Below are positions 54,292 through 63,353 of a stretch of 64,000 bases of DNA, in pieces; position 1 is the stretch's first letter, and the number at the start of each line of letters is the position of its first letter. The notes under the pieces are model-generated. The model had not been told where the DNA came from and ran no database searches. It was given only the letters and a program-made list of their open reading frames with translations. Source of the stretch: Ruminococcaceae bacterium UBA7212 (GTDB taxonomy: Bacteria; Bacillota; Clostridia; Oscillospirales; Acutalibacteraceae); NCBI GenBank assembly GCA_002490525.1, contig DKUE01000005.1, positions 1-64,000 of the forward strand, written 5' to 3'. The position numbers and the translations under genes are program-made.

Positions 54292-54358
54292 TTTTTCGCA
54301 CATTTCGTTCACAACAGAAAAAAGCGAATTTTTGTTCTGTTTTTCCACTTATATCAAA

Positions 54359-54390
54359 AAGCGCCGTTCGGTTTTTACTGAACGGCGCTT
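54359..54390 (-). terminator. Terminator of the exonuclease gene
   Basis: Stem AAGCGCCGTTC/GAACGGCGCTT, followed on the minus strand by TTTTT. It lies 13 bp past the exonuclease stop and may also slow serA transcription. Confidence 0.85.
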
Positions 54391-54403
54391 CGCGCTTCTA
54401 TAT

Positions 54404-55300
54404 TTAACTTTTCGTACTTTCCGTTACAGTCGGCACAGCACTTTTCTCCTCCGATTCCGCCACAATTTCCGAATACGTTTTTTTCACTTCCACACCGTCA
54501 TATAACTGCTTAAAGCGCACACAGACACGAAAATGTCTGTCACAGGTTTTGCAGTAAAATTCCGTGCGGAAAGACTGATTTGTGTGTTTCCACTTTTTCT
54601 CCTGACGCACCTTTCCGCCGCACATATCGCAAAGGCAGTAAAAAGCGCGTCTGTCCACAGCGGGATTGTTCAAATCCGTGATATAATACGGTTTAAAGGC
54701 CAGTCGTGCATAAAAATCCGTATCACATCGATAAACATATTTTTTCAGTTTTTCCGCATCAAATACACGGCGAAAACAGGCAACCGTTAAACGGCTGTCA
54801 TCCAGCGCACGATGATGCGGAAACGCATCAGGATTTATACCCAATTTTTCTGCGGCCGCAGAAAGACCAAGTTGCTGACCTGAGCCTGCAACATCTGTAA
54901 AGGACTGGCAGTATTTTTGGACGTCCGCATAATTGCAAACAAAGGGCAAGATGTCCTGCCCTAAAAAATATATATGGTTTTTAATCAACGTGCGAATATC
55001 GCCGTCCCCCCAGGTCAGAAAAATATTCTCCTCTGAACCGACCCAATCCGAAAATTGCCTAATTGCAGTTTGGAAAGAAACACCGTTTGCAATATCTTCG
55101 TTTGTCAAATGCGTTAAAGTCTTCACACGGCTTTGCAGTCGTTTGCCGACCTGTGACTTGACGATGACCGAAAATGCATCCAATTCTTCCAGTGCATCAT
55201 TCAGCTTAACCGCACCGATTTCAATCACTTCATTCATAAATCCGCCGAGCTTTTTACTGTATGCGGTATTCCATTCCATATCCATTACAATATACTGCAT
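54404..55300 (-). CDS. DEDDh 3'-5' exonuclease with zinc-ribbon C-terminus
   Basis: A 298-residue nuclease of the ERI-1/KapD-like DEDDh type. Asp7 and Glu9 in 'VMDMEWN', a second Asp near 'TWGDGDIRTL', and 'HRALDDS' supplying the catalytic His and last Asp near residue 165. After residue 225 comes a treble of cysteines, C-X2-C ('CDMCGG') and C-X2-C ('CKTCDRHF'), likely a zinc ribbon, then a charged tail. The substrate (RNA or DNA) is not known. Transcribed alone with its own terminator. Confidence 0.85.
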   Translation of the reverse strand: MQYIVMDMEWNTAYSKKLGGFMNEVIEIGAVKLNDALEELDAFSVIVKSQVGKRLQSRVKTLTHLTNEDIANGVSFQTAIRQFSDWVGSEENIFLTWGDGDIRTLIKNHIYFLGQDILPFVCNYADVQKYCQSFTDVAGSGQQLGLSAAAEKLGINPDAFPHHRALDDSRLTVACFRRVFDAEKLKKYVYRCDTDFYARLAFKPYYITDLNNPAVDRRAFYCLCDMCGGKVRQEKKWKHTNQSFRTEFYCKTCDRHFRVCVRFKQLYDGVEVKKTYSEIVAESEEKSAVPTVTESTKS

Positions 55301-55388
55301 TGAAACTGCTTTTCACCCCAAAAATGATAATCCGAAAAACCGAGAATAAATCCGCCGCAGGAGAAAAACCTATACTCGGTGATGTATT

Positions 55389-55742
55389 GTGAAAAAATAT
55401 ATGCTGTGCGCAGGCGGCGCACTGGTCGGTGTCATAAATATTTTGCTTGGTGCGGGCGGCGGAATTCTTGCCGTTCCCATTTTAAAAAAAAGCGGACTGA
55501 CACAAAAACAGGCGCAGGCAAACGCCGTCGCCGTTATTCTGCCGCTTACAATTATCAGTTTTATTATATATATAAAAAAGGAATATGTCAATTTTTTTGA
55601 CTCTCTCTGGATTATACCCTTTTCCGTTCTCGGCGGACTGCTCGGTACTTTTATTTTCCGTAAGCTTTCTTCCGCTGTTCTGAAAAAAGCCTTCGGTGCA
55701 TTTATGATTTGGGCAGGGATAAGGATGTTGTGGAAGCTATGA
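55389..55742 (+). CDS. TSUP (TauE/SafE) family permease, first half
   Basis: A 117-residue membrane protein with about four helices and the TSUP repeat motif 'LGAGGGILAVPIL' near residue 20, then 'GGLLGTFIFRKLS'. Full TSUP anion or sulfite exporters are near 250 residues with two such repeats; here each repeat is a separate gene. GTG start with GGTGAT upstream. Its stop overlaps the start of the second half (ATGA), so both are translated together and probably form a heterodimer (inference). Confidence 0.82.
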   Translation: MKKYMLCAGGALVGVINILLGAGGGILAVPILKKSGLTQKQAQANAVAVILPLTIISFIIYIKKEYVNFFDSLWIIPFSVLGGLLGTFIFRKLSSAVLKKAFGAFMIWAGIRMLWKL

Positions 55743-56101
55743 ACTTTTTAGATATACTCGCAGTTGTGTTGTCGGCGGCGGTCAGCGCTATGGGGCTCGG
55801 CGGCGGCGGAGTTCTGATTTTGTATTTGACCTTCGTTCGGGATATCCCGCAGTTGGAAGCACAAGGCATCAATCTGCTTTTTTTTATTCCCTGCGCCATC
55901 ACGGCTATCTTTGTATATGCAAAGCGGAAGGTACTGCATTTTAAAATCATTCTGCCGATGATGCTCGGTGGGCTTGCCGGTGTGGCGGCCGGCAGCTTTT
56001 TGCTTTATAAAATAGATACAAAATACATCTCTATGCTGTTCGCCTGTTTTTTAATCATTGTCGGTGGTTTTTCTTTGTTCGGGAAAACAAAAAAAGCATA
56101 A
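55739..56101 (+). CDS. TSUP (TauE/SafE) family permease, second half
   Basis: A 120-residue partner with about four helices and the repeat motif 'MGLGGGGVLILYL' near residue 18, then 'MLGGLAGVAAGSFL'. The ATGA overlap with the preceding half-gene and opposite repeat position support a two-chain transporter. Substrate unknown. Confidence 0.82.
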   Translation: MNFLDILAVVLSAAVSAMGLGGGGVLILYLTFVRDIPQLEAQGINLLFFIPCAITAIFVYAKRKVLHFKIILPMMLGGLAGVAAGSFLLYKIDTKYISMLFACFLIIVGGFSLFGKTKKA

Positions 56102-56108
56102 AAATCTA

Positions 56109-56137
56109 TTGTTTGGCTTTTCGTTTTATGGTAAAAT
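56109..56137 (+). promoter_or_regulatory. Candidate promoter of the clan-A glycosidase gene
   Basis: TTGTTT (56109-56114), 17-bp spacer, TAAAAT (56132-56137), about 20 bp before the start codon. Confidence 0.6.
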
Positions 56138-56158
56138 TCACACATAGGGGTGATGCAT

Positions 56159-58834
56159 GTGAAACCGAAAGCCAAAAAAGCTTTATTTGCGATTTTGGGA
56201 ATATTTTTCAGTATAGCCGTAATTGTCGGTATTGCGGTCGGATACCAATACGCTTTTAACCGACCGTCCGTACGCTTTGACCTTGCACAAAAAACGGGAG
56301 CCGTTACAAACGGTGCCTCGGGATTTCTGTACGGCTTTGCAGAGCCGGATATCCCCTGTGCGGAGATTGCCGAAAGCATCAGTATTTCTACGCTTTCTAC
56401 AAAAGCATACGGTGGCATACAGCATCCCATCGGGGACGTCAATCAGGTTGCGGATACATTTTTGCGGGCGGGCGGCAAACAAATCATTGTATATACACAG
56501 GATATGTATGATACATGGTATTATCAATTGGATTCCTTAGAAAAATACCACGAACGTGTGCGCCAAACTGTCACCGAAACAACCAAGACCGACTACGCCG
56601 ACAAAGTCGTATACTGTATTTATAACGAAATGGACAACGGCGAATGGTTCGGTGATTTCTCGAAATATGAAAACCGTGTCAAAACCTATGAAGCATGGAA
56701 ATCTACATATGCCCTGGTGCGTTCGATTGACCCAAATGCCAAAATCGGCGGTCCGGGCTACAGACAGTACGATTCAGCGGACATTCAAGAATTTTTGGCA
56801 TACTGCAAAGCGGAAAACTGCCTGCCCGACACGATGATTTGGCACGAGCTCGGCACAAATTCTCTGTACATGTTTGAAGACCATTTTGCCGATTATGACA
56901 AGCTTTGCCGTGAATTGCAAATTGAAAACATGCCTGTATGCATTTCGGAATACGGCTTGATGGAAACCAACGGGATTCCGGGCGAATCCGTTAAATGGAT
57001 CAGCCGCATAGAAAATGTAAAGGCAGAGGGTTGTGTTGCCTACTGGCGGTTGGCAAATAATCTTTCGGATACCGTCAGTGACGATGTCACACCGAACAGC
57101 AACTGGTGGACTTACCATTGGTATGCGAGTATGACGGGTGAAACCGTTGCCGCTGACTCGAAGGATTTATTACAAAGCAATATGGGAAAATTCCTGACGT
57201 TTCAATCCAAAGGTTTAAAATATAAAGGGTTCACAGGACTTGCTGCAGTAGACGAGGAAAGAGAGCAGATTCAAATTCTCGTAGGCGGCAGCAATCGGGA
57301 TTCGGATATTATTCTTGAAAATTTGGATGCAACAGAAGCCTTTAAAAACGCGAAATCCGTTTGGGTCACTGCAGAATATGTGGATTACAAAGGACTGAGC
57401 GGCCCGATTTATAATTCCAAAGAAGCCTTTCGGCGTTTCCTGCCCGTAGAAAACGGCACAGTAAAAATCGAACTGAACGACATTTTATATACACAGTGCT
57501 ACCGACTGACCGTCACGCCGCTCGATGTGGACTATGAAAACAGAGATTCACTTTCTACAGTCCCCTACGAAAAAAATGCAAATACGGCAATGCGCCGTTA
57601 TGAAGCCGAGGATGCGAAGCTGTTCGGCACAGCGACAGTCAAAGAGGATGTGCCCTACGCCGCCTCCGAGGGGAAAATGGTGTATCTGAACAGCGCAGAA
57701 GAAAGCGGTGTAGAGTTTACAATTGATATCCCCGAACACGGGTTCTATGATTTGGATTTGGTATACGGCAACGGTGCGAACGGTGTGCAATATGCCAACG
57801 ACGGCACAATTACCGATAAAGGTGAGCGAACCGCAGTAGATGTGCAAATCTGCATTGATGGTGAACCGCTTCTCTCCGAGTGGTCACTCCCCTCCACCAT
57901 CAAGGATGATTACACAGATTATGTGATTATTTCCGCCCACGATGAGTTTGCTCCCGGTAAGCATACAATCAGACTGACACTTGCTGAAAATACTGCTGTG
58001 CATCAAACGTTGTCCTTTGACTTTTTGGATGTTACACATCAGGATGATGTAAACCTTGAAACTTATCACGAGCACATTCTCTCTCCTGTGAAAAAATATT
58101 ATGACAACGAAACGGCTTTCTTTGTGCTCTCTAATTCAAGTGGCTACACCAATTGTAGTTTTCTGTCAAGCACGCCCCCTACCGCCTTGGCACTGAACGG
58201 AACGGTTTTAGAAAATGTTCCGTTTGCGCAACGGAAAAACGGTCTTTACGAGTGCACAGTTTATCTGCGTAAGGGCATAAACCGCATCAGTGTGAACACA
58301 GAAGATGCGGAATGTGCAAGGTGTTATTGGTTTGACGACGGAGAAAATGACAATACAACCGATTATTTTGCCGACGATTTCACATTAACAGGGTCTGCAA
58401 ATCTTATATCTTCCGATGAACAGAGTGGCTACCGAGCATCTGAAACCGCGCTGTTGGGCAATTGTATTTACGGAATAACTTCCGACACAGACGGTACTGC
58501 TTCTGTTCGATATACTGCACCGCAAGCGGGCTATTATAACATTCTGTTTTTCTATATGAACAATGAAGAGGGCGGTACACACGATTACAATGTAGACTTA
58601 ATCGAAGAATACCTGACCCTATCGGTGAACGGTAAAAAGCAAGGGAATTATTATTTTCGCAATACTTACAGCTGGGAAAATATGAACGCCAAGTCTGTCA
58701 CCGTTTATTTAGAAGCAGGTGAAAATCTGCTGACGATTTCGAATGACGGCAGCTATAAATTCAACGGGAAAACAATGACCGCACCACGCATTTCCCGCAT
58801 TGTCCTATCCCCTACAGTTATAAAATGCGACTAA
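56159..58834 (+). CDS. Membrane-anchored GH39-like (clan GH-A) glycosidase with CBM-like domains
   Basis: An 891-residue surface enzyme. Signal anchor at residues about 8-30. TIM barrel at 40-350 with likely acid/base Glu in 'YCIYNEMDNGEW' near residue 157 and nucleophile Glu in 'VCISEYGLME' near 264, a clan GH-A layout nearest to family 39. A beta domain follows, then a CBM35/CBM6-like domain starting 'RRYEAEDAKLFG' near 480, and a second similar module at the C-terminus ('YTAPQAGYYNILFFY'). Substrate unknown. The GTG at 56159 is chosen because GGGGTG sits 6 nt upstream. It is followed 22 bp later by an ene-reductase gene. Confidence 0.72.
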   Translation: MKPKAKKALFAILGIFFSIAVIVGIAVGYQYAFNRPSVRFDLAQKTGAVTNGASGFLYGFAEPDIPCAEIAESISISTLSTKAYGGIQHPIGDVNQVADTFLRAGGKQIIVYTQDMYDTWYYQLDSLEKYHERVRQTVTETTKTDYADKVVYCIYNEMDNGEWFGDFSKYENRVKTYEAWKSTYALVRSIDPNAKIGGPGYRQYDSADIQEFLAYCKAENCLPDTMIWHELGTNSLYMFEDHFADYDKLCRELQIENMPVCISEYGLMETNGIPGESVKWISRIENVKAEGCVAYWRLANNLSDTVSDDVTPNSNWWTYHWYASMTGETVAADSKDLLQSNMGKFLTFQSKGLKYKGFTGLAAVDEEREQIQILVGGSNRDSDIILENLDATEAFKNAKSVWVTAEYVDYKGLSGPIYNSKEAFRRFLPVENGTVKIELNDILYTQCYRLTVTPLDVDYENRDSLSTVPYEKNANTAMRRYEAEDAKLFGTATVKEDVPYAASEGKMVYLNSAEESGVEFTIDIPEHGFYDLDLVYGNGANGVQYANDGTITDKGERTAVDVQICIDGEPLLSEWSLPSTIKDDYTDYVIISAHDEFAPGKHTIRLTLAENTAVHQTLSFDFLDVTHQDDVNLETYHEHILSPVKKYYDNETAFFVLSNSSGYTNCSFLSSTPPTALALNGTVLENVPFAQRKNGLYECTVYLRKGINRISVNTEDAECARCYWFDDGENDNTTDYFADDFTLTGSANLISSDEQSGYRASETALLGNCIYGITSDTDGTASVRYTAPQAGYYNILFFYMNNEEGGTHDYNVDLIEEYLTLSVNGKKQGNYYFRNTYSWENMNAKSVTVYLEAGENLLTISNDGSYKFNGKTMTAPRISRIVLSPTVIKCD

Positions 58835-58856
58835 GTCACATGAGGAGAAAAAACAT

Positions 58857-60932
58857 ATGTCATATCAAAATCTTTTCACCCCCGGTCAAATCGGGAATGT
58901 TACAGTGAAAAACCGCGTGGTTATGCCGCCGATGATGCTCGGCTTCGGGCAATTTGACGGCACACCGACAGAAAAAATGATGGACTATTACGAGGAGCGC
59001 GCCATCGGCGGCGTCGGGTTAATTGTCACGGAAATTACCCGTGTGAACGATTTCAGCGGTGCATCCGCCTTTGCACAGCTTGCCATCAGCCACGACTATC
59101 ACATTGCGCCACTCCAAAAGATGATTGACCGCGTGCACCGTCACGGTACAAAAATGTTTATTCAGCTGCACCACCCCGGTCGGCAAAATCTCGGTCTCTT
59201 AATGGGTACGGTTCCCGTTTCGGTAGCCATGCATCGTTTGCTCGGCAATACCTACGATAAGCTGTTTTACAAAGTTGCACCGCTCGGCAAAAAACTGATG
59301 GAAAAGGATTTCGTGTTGAAAACACTTTCCCCTTCACAGTGTTCCCGTGCTTATTCCGCAGAAAGTCAGAACCGCGAAATGACTGTGCAAGAAATCCGAA
59401 AAATTATTCAGCAATTCATCGACGGCGCCGTGCGTGCGCAAAAGGCAGGTGCGGACGGTGTGGAACTGCATGCAGCGCACGGTTACTTAATTCAGCAGTT
59501 TTTGAGCCCTTATACAAATCAACGAACCGATTGTTACGGCGGCAGTTTGGAAAACCGTATGCGCTTTTTGCTGGAAATTTTACACGGAATTAAAAACACC
59601 TGCGGACAGGATTTTCCTGTCATTGTTCGCCTGTCCGTAGATGAATGTTATAAAGAAATCGGACGTGCAGGTGTCGGTTATACACTCACAGAAGGTGTGG
59701 AAATGGCAAAGGCCATTGAAAAAGCAGGTGCGGACGCAATTGATGTTTCCTCAGCAGGATACGATACCTACAATTATTGGTTGGAGCCCACCTCTTTCGA
59801 ACCGGGCTGGCGCAAATACATGGCAGCGGCAGTTAAAAAGGAAGTTAAGATTCCCGTACTCGCCGCAAATCTGATTCGTTCGCCTGCACAGGCAGAAAAA
59901 CAGCTTACCGAAGGGATTCAGGATTTTGTTTGTCTGGGCAGACCGCTGATTGCCGACCCGCACTGGGCAGAAAAGGCGGCATCGGGACGCGAACAGGAAA
60001 TTAAGCGCTGTATTTGCTGTCTCACCTGCATGGAAACCATGCAAAACAACGCCTACAAGGGTTCCCACGCGAACTGCTCTGTAAATCCGCGGCTCGGACA
60101 TGAATCGGAATTGCTTTCACGCGATGGGAACGGCAGAACAGTTGTCATTGTCGGTGCAGGTCCTGCGGGACTTACCGCCGCTGAAACCCTGGGGAAACGC
60201 GGCTTTAAGCCGATTGTTTTCGAAAAAGAACTGCAGGCAGGCGGTCAGCTGCAGCTTGCCAATAAACCACCCTTGAAGGATAAAATCAACTGGTGTATTG
60301 CGGATTTGGTACATGCCGCCGAAAACAGCGGTGCAGAAATCCGTTACGGTACGGAAGCAACCGCCGAAACCATTGTAGCTACCGCCCCCTATGCCGTGAT
60401 AATCGCCACAGGTGCAGTTTCCGTGAAACCGCGCTCCATTGCGGGCGTAACACTTCCCCACGTTTACACAACGACTGAAATTTTAAACGGCACAGTAAAG
60501 CTGAAAGACAAAAACGTTGCTGTAATCGGTTCAGGCATGACGGGATTGGAAACCGCCGAATTGCTTTGCACGCAGAACAACCGTGTGACTGTTGTAGAAA
60601 TGGCAGACAGCATTGCACCGGGCACTTGGATGCAGCATCTCGATGACTGTATCCCGCGGTTAAAAGCCGTCGGCACAAAATTCCTCACCGGAAAAAAGCT
60701 GTGTGCAATCCGTGAAAATGAAATCGAACTGGAATCCGTGCACAACCTGCACCATACCGCACTGGAAGCGGACTGCGTTGTACTTTCTTTAGGCGTTCGC
60801 TCAGAACAGGCTTTATACACAAAAATAAAAGCGCAGTGCCCGCGCCTTTACCGAATCGGCGATGCTGAAAAACCGGGAAGAATCGCCGATGCAACCGCCG
60901 CAGGCTATCGTGTGGCAAAAGCTTTAAAATAA
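58857..60932 (+). CDS. Old Yellow Enzyme-type NADH:flavin oxidoreductase (2,4-dienoyl-CoA reductase/BaiCD-like)
   Basis: A 691-residue three-part enzyme: an FMN TIM barrel (1-370; 'NRVVMPPMMLGFG', 'ELHAAHGYLIQQFLSPYTNQRTD' region with the proton-donor Tyr), a [4Fe-4S] site ('CICCLTCMETM' and 'NCSVNPRLG'), then an FAD/NAD module ('VVIVGAGPAGLTAAETL', 'VAVIGSGMTGLETAELL'). Such proteins reduce enoyl-CoA or unsaturated steroids and acids; the substrate here is not readable. GAGGAG precedes the ATG. Its pairing with a glycosidase suggests release and reduction of a plant or bile-type aglycone (speculation). Confidence 0.88.
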   Translation: MSYQNLFTPGQIGNVTVKNRVVMPPMMLGFGQFDGTPTEKMMDYYEERAIGGVGLIVTEITRVNDFSGASAFAQLAISHDYHIAPLQKMIDRVHRHGTKMFIQLHHPGRQNLGLLMGTVPVSVAMHRLLGNTYDKLFYKVAPLGKKLMEKDFVLKTLSPSQCSRAYSAESQNREMTVQEIRKIIQQFIDGAVRAQKAGADGVELHAAHGYLIQQFLSPYTNQRTDCYGGSLENRMRFLLEILHGIKNTCGQDFPVIVRLSVDECYKEIGRAGVGYTLTEGVEMAKAIEKAGADAIDVSSAGYDTYNYWLEPTSFEPGWRKYMAAAVKKEVKIPVLAANLIRSPAQAEKQLTEGIQDFVCLGRPLIADPHWAEKAASGREQEIKRCICCLTCMETMQNNAYKGSHANCSVNPRLGHESELLSRDGNGRTVVIVGAGPAGLTAAETLGKRGFKPIVFEKELQAGGQLQLANKPPLKDKINWCIADLVHAAENSGAEIRYGTEATAETIVATAPYAVIIATGAVSVKPRSIAGVTLPHVYTTTEILNGTVKLKDKNVAVIGSGMTGLETAELLCTQNNRVTVVEMADSIAPGTWMQHLDDCIPRLKAVGTKFLTGKKLCAIRENEIELESVHNLHHTALEADCVVLSLGVRSEQALYTKIKAQCPRLYRIGDAEKPGRIADATAAGYRVAKALK

Positions 60933-60966
60933 GATTTTCGTACATCGAAATTTCCACGTATACATT

Positions 60967-60984
60967 TCGTTAAAATATTAACAA
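60967..60984. promoter_or_regulatory. Weak candidate Rex site
   Basis: TCGTTAA-AATA-TTAACAA matches TTGTTAA-N4-TTAACAA with one mismatch. But it sits before the terminator and 68 bp upstream of the oad -35 box, in A+T-rich DNA, so it may be chance. Confidence 0.25.
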
Positions 60985-61017
60985 AAAAGGACGGCAAAAA
61001 GCCGTTCTTTTTTTGCT
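60985..61017 (+). terminator. Terminator after the ene-reductase gene
   Basis: Stem AAGGACGGC/GCCGTTCTT with a 5-nt A loop, followed by T7-rich sequence. Confidence 0.9.
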
Positions 61018-61051
61018 TTTTCCCAAAAATTCACAACTTATGTTTTTGCTA

Positions 61052-61080
61052 TTGAATCCGAAAACTATATATTGTATAAT
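61052..61080 (+). promoter_or_regulatory. Promoter of the decarboxylase operon
   Basis: TTGAAT (61052-61057), 17-bp spacer, TATAAT (61075-61080) with T-T-G before the -10. Confidence 0.8.
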
Positions 61081-61147
61081 TTCAATTAATTTGGAATAGA
61101 TTCGGCTTTTACAAATTGCCTATTTTTAACTTTTGGGAGGAAGACGT

Positions 61148-62527
61148 ATGAAAGTCCAATTCACCGAAACCGCACTGCGTGACGCCAATCAGTCTTTGAT
61201 TGCAACTCGTCTGCCCTATGCACGTTTTGAAGATGTTCTCGAAACGATGAACAAGGCGGGTTATTACTCGCTGGAATGCTGGGGCGGTGCTACTTTTGAC
61301 TCCTGCCTTCGTTATTTGAACGAAGACCCTTGGGAAAGATTGCGCAAAATCCGTGCAAAATGCCCCGACACCAAACTGCAGATGCTGCTCCGCGGGCAAA
61401 ATTTGCTGGGCTACAAGCATTATCCTGATGATGTTGTCAGGATGTTTGTAAAAAAATCCGTGGAAAACGGTATTGATATTATTCGTATTTTCGATGCGCT
61501 CAATGACGTGCGCAATATTCAGGTTGCCGTGGATGAAACACTGAAAAACGGCGCCATTGCATCCGGTGCAATCAGCTATACGAAGAGCCCGATTCACAAT
61601 CTCGATGCTTATGTTAAGCTTGCAAAGGATATGGAAAATATGGGCTGTCAGACCATCTGCATTAAAGATATGGCAGGCATTATGGGTCCGCAGGAAGCTT
61701 ATGACACCGTAAAAGCTCTCAAAGAAAATGTGAAGGTGCCGATTATTCTGCACACTCACTCCACTACGGGGCTCGGCATGCTTACCCTGCAAAAAGCAGT
61801 TGAGGCAGGCTGTGATATTATTGATACCGCGATTTCCTCGTTCTCGGGCGGTACCTCGCAGGCGCCGACCGAAACGATGGCATATGCGCTCAAGCAACAA
61901 GGCTATGAAGTCGATTTAGATATGGATATACTCAAAGAAATCAATGACTTCTTTAAACCGATTAAAGATGAATTCTTAAAAGACGGAAAACTCAATCCCG
62001 TCGTGCTGTCTACTGATACGGACGCACTGAATTATCAGGTTCCCGGCGGTATGCTTTCGAACCTGGTTGCACAGCTGACCGCACAGAATAAAATGGACAA
62101 ATTCCCCGAGGTGCTTGCAGAAACCCCGAGAGTCCGCAAAGACCTCGGTTATCCGCCCCTTGTTACCCCCATGAGCCAAATGGTCGGTGTACAGGCGACA
62201 GCAAATGTTTTAGCCGGTGAGCGTTATAAGAATGTTTCCAAAGAGGTTAAAGCTTACATTCGTGGTGAATACGGCAAAGCGCCCGGCGAAATAGACAAGA
62301 ACTTACAAAAGAAGGTGCTCGGCGACACAGAACCCATCACCTGCCGTTTTGCGGACACCTTGGAACCCGGCTTTGAAAAAGCAAAACAGGAAATCGGCGA
62401 TAAAGCAAAGAGTGATGAAGATGTACTTTCCTATATCGCTTTCCCGCCACAGGCAGAGGCGTTCTTTGATAAGCGCGAGGAATTGAAGAAAAACACCTTC
62501 TCTTACGCAATTAAACGTGTGGATTAA
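61148..62527 (+). CDS. oadA: Oxaloacetate decarboxylase alpha subunit (carboxyltransferase)
   Basis: Moves CO2 from oxaloacetate (or pyruvate-type substrate) to biotin. The 459-residue product is the carboxyltransferase barrel: 'ETALRDANQSL', 'FDALNDVRN', carboxylated-Lys block 'CIKDMAGIMGP', metal His in 'LHTHSTTGLG', and the post-barrel 'VQATANVLAGERY'. It ends without the biotin domain that OadA of Klebsiella carries (near 590 residues); the domain is the separate gene at 62945. GGGAGG is 7 nt before the ATG at 61148, so the ATG five codons upstream is rejected. First gene of the operon. Confidence 0.94.
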   Translation: MKVQFTETALRDANQSLIATRLPYARFEDVLETMNKAGYYSLECWGGATFDSCLRYLNEDPWERLRKIRAKCPDTKLQMLLRGQNLLGYKHYPDDVVRMFVKKSVENGIDIIRIFDALNDVRNIQVAVDETLKNGAIASGAISYTKSPIHNLDAYVKLAKDMENMGCQTICIKDMAGIMGPQEAYDTVKALKENVKVPIILHTHSTTGLGMLTLQKAVEAGCDIIDTAISSFSGGTSQAPTETMAYALKQQGYEVDLDMDILKEINDFFKPIKDEFLKDGKLNPVVLSTDTDALNYQVPGGMLSNLVAQLTAQNKMDKFPEVLAETPRVRKDLGYPPLVTPMSQMVGVQATANVLAGERYKNVSKEVKAYIRGEYGKAPGEIDKNLQKKVLGDTEPITCRFADTLEPGFEKAKQEIGDKAKSDEDVLSYIAFPPQAEAFFDKREELKKNTFSYAIKRVD

Positions 62528-62540
62528 GGGGTGAATTGTT

Positions 62541-62939
62541 ATGTTAAACACACTACTCACCTTAGCAGAAAGAAAATATATTTCCTTTGGTGAAGCGCTG
62601 AACATTTCTATTACCGGCATTGTTGTGGTTATGCTGGTGCTTGCGTTTCTTGCGGTGTTGGTCTTACTGCTCTCCAAAAGTATTCGAGCAGTGGAAGGTG
62701 CTGCCAAAAAGAAAAGCAGTGCAAAAGCTGTATCGGCAAACGCTGAAGAAAAGACCTCTGCACCGTCTAAACCGGCGGGCACAGCTCTTCCCGAAAGCGC
62801 AAGCGCGGGCGATTTAAATCTTTATAATGTGGACGAAAAAACCGCAGCAGTCATTATGGCAATTGTCAGTAACGAAAGCGGTATTCCGCTGAACCGTTTG
62901 CTGTTCAAATCCATTAAAGCTATTGAAAATAAGGGGTAA
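62541..62939 (+). CDS. Na+-pumping decarboxylase gamma subunit (OadG)
   Basis: A 132-residue small subunit with one membrane helix (about 22-46), a Lys/Ala-rich linker and a C-terminal domain '[32 protein letters not shown]'. OadG holds the complex together and aids biotin decarboxylation. The length is greater than classic OadG (about 85) and fits the clostridial form. Spaced 13 bp from oadA and 5 bp from the biotin carrier gene. Confidence 0.88.
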   Translation: MLNTLLTLAERKYISFGEALNISITGIVVVMLVLAFLAVLVLLLSKSIRAVEGAAKKKSSAKAVSANAEEKTSAPSKPAGTALPESASAGDLNLYNVDEKTAAVIMAIVSNESGIPLNRLLFKSIKAIENKG

Positions 62940-62944
62940 TCGAA

Positions 62945-63337
62945 ATGAAATATATTGTCACCTTAAACGGAATGGACTACGAAGTAGAAGTTGATGAACT
63001 GAAAGAGGCTATTGTCACCAATACGGCACCTACGGCAGCTCCCGTTACTGCAACGCCTGTTGCACCTGCTACACCTGCAGCGGCTCCCGCTGCACCTGCT
63101 GCACCCGCTGCCGTATCCGGCAGCGGAACACCTGTGAAATCCCCCATGCCCGGTACAATTTTGAGTGTAAATGTCTCCGAGGGCAAAACGGTCGCAGAAG
63201 GCGATGTTTTGTTTATTTTGGAAGCTATGAAAATGGAAAACGAGATCGTCGCGCCCACCGGCGGTACAGTCAATAAGATTGTCATTTCCAAGGGCAGTTC
63301 GGTTGCAACCGACGAAGTTCTCGCCTTTATCGGTTAA
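62945..63337 (+). CDS. Biotin carrier protein of the decarboxylase
   Basis: A 130-residue protein: N-terminal beta segment, an Ala/Pro-rich flexible linker (about 28-60), then a biotinyl domain with biotin-accepting Lys96 in '[10 protein letters not shown]'. It shuttles CO2 from the alpha subunit to the membrane beta subunit. Could equally serve a methylmalonyl- or glutaconyl-CoA decarboxylase, but the upstream alpha subunit is of the oxaloacetate type. Confidence 0.95.
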   Translation: MKYIVTLNGMDYEVEVDELKEAIVTNTAPTAAPVTATPVAPATPAAAPAAPAAPAAVSGSGTPVKSPMPGTILSVNVSEGKTVAEGDVLFILEAMKMENEIVAPTGGTVNKIVISKGSSVATDEVLAFIG

Positions 63338-63353
63338 GGGGGCTTGAGAAACA

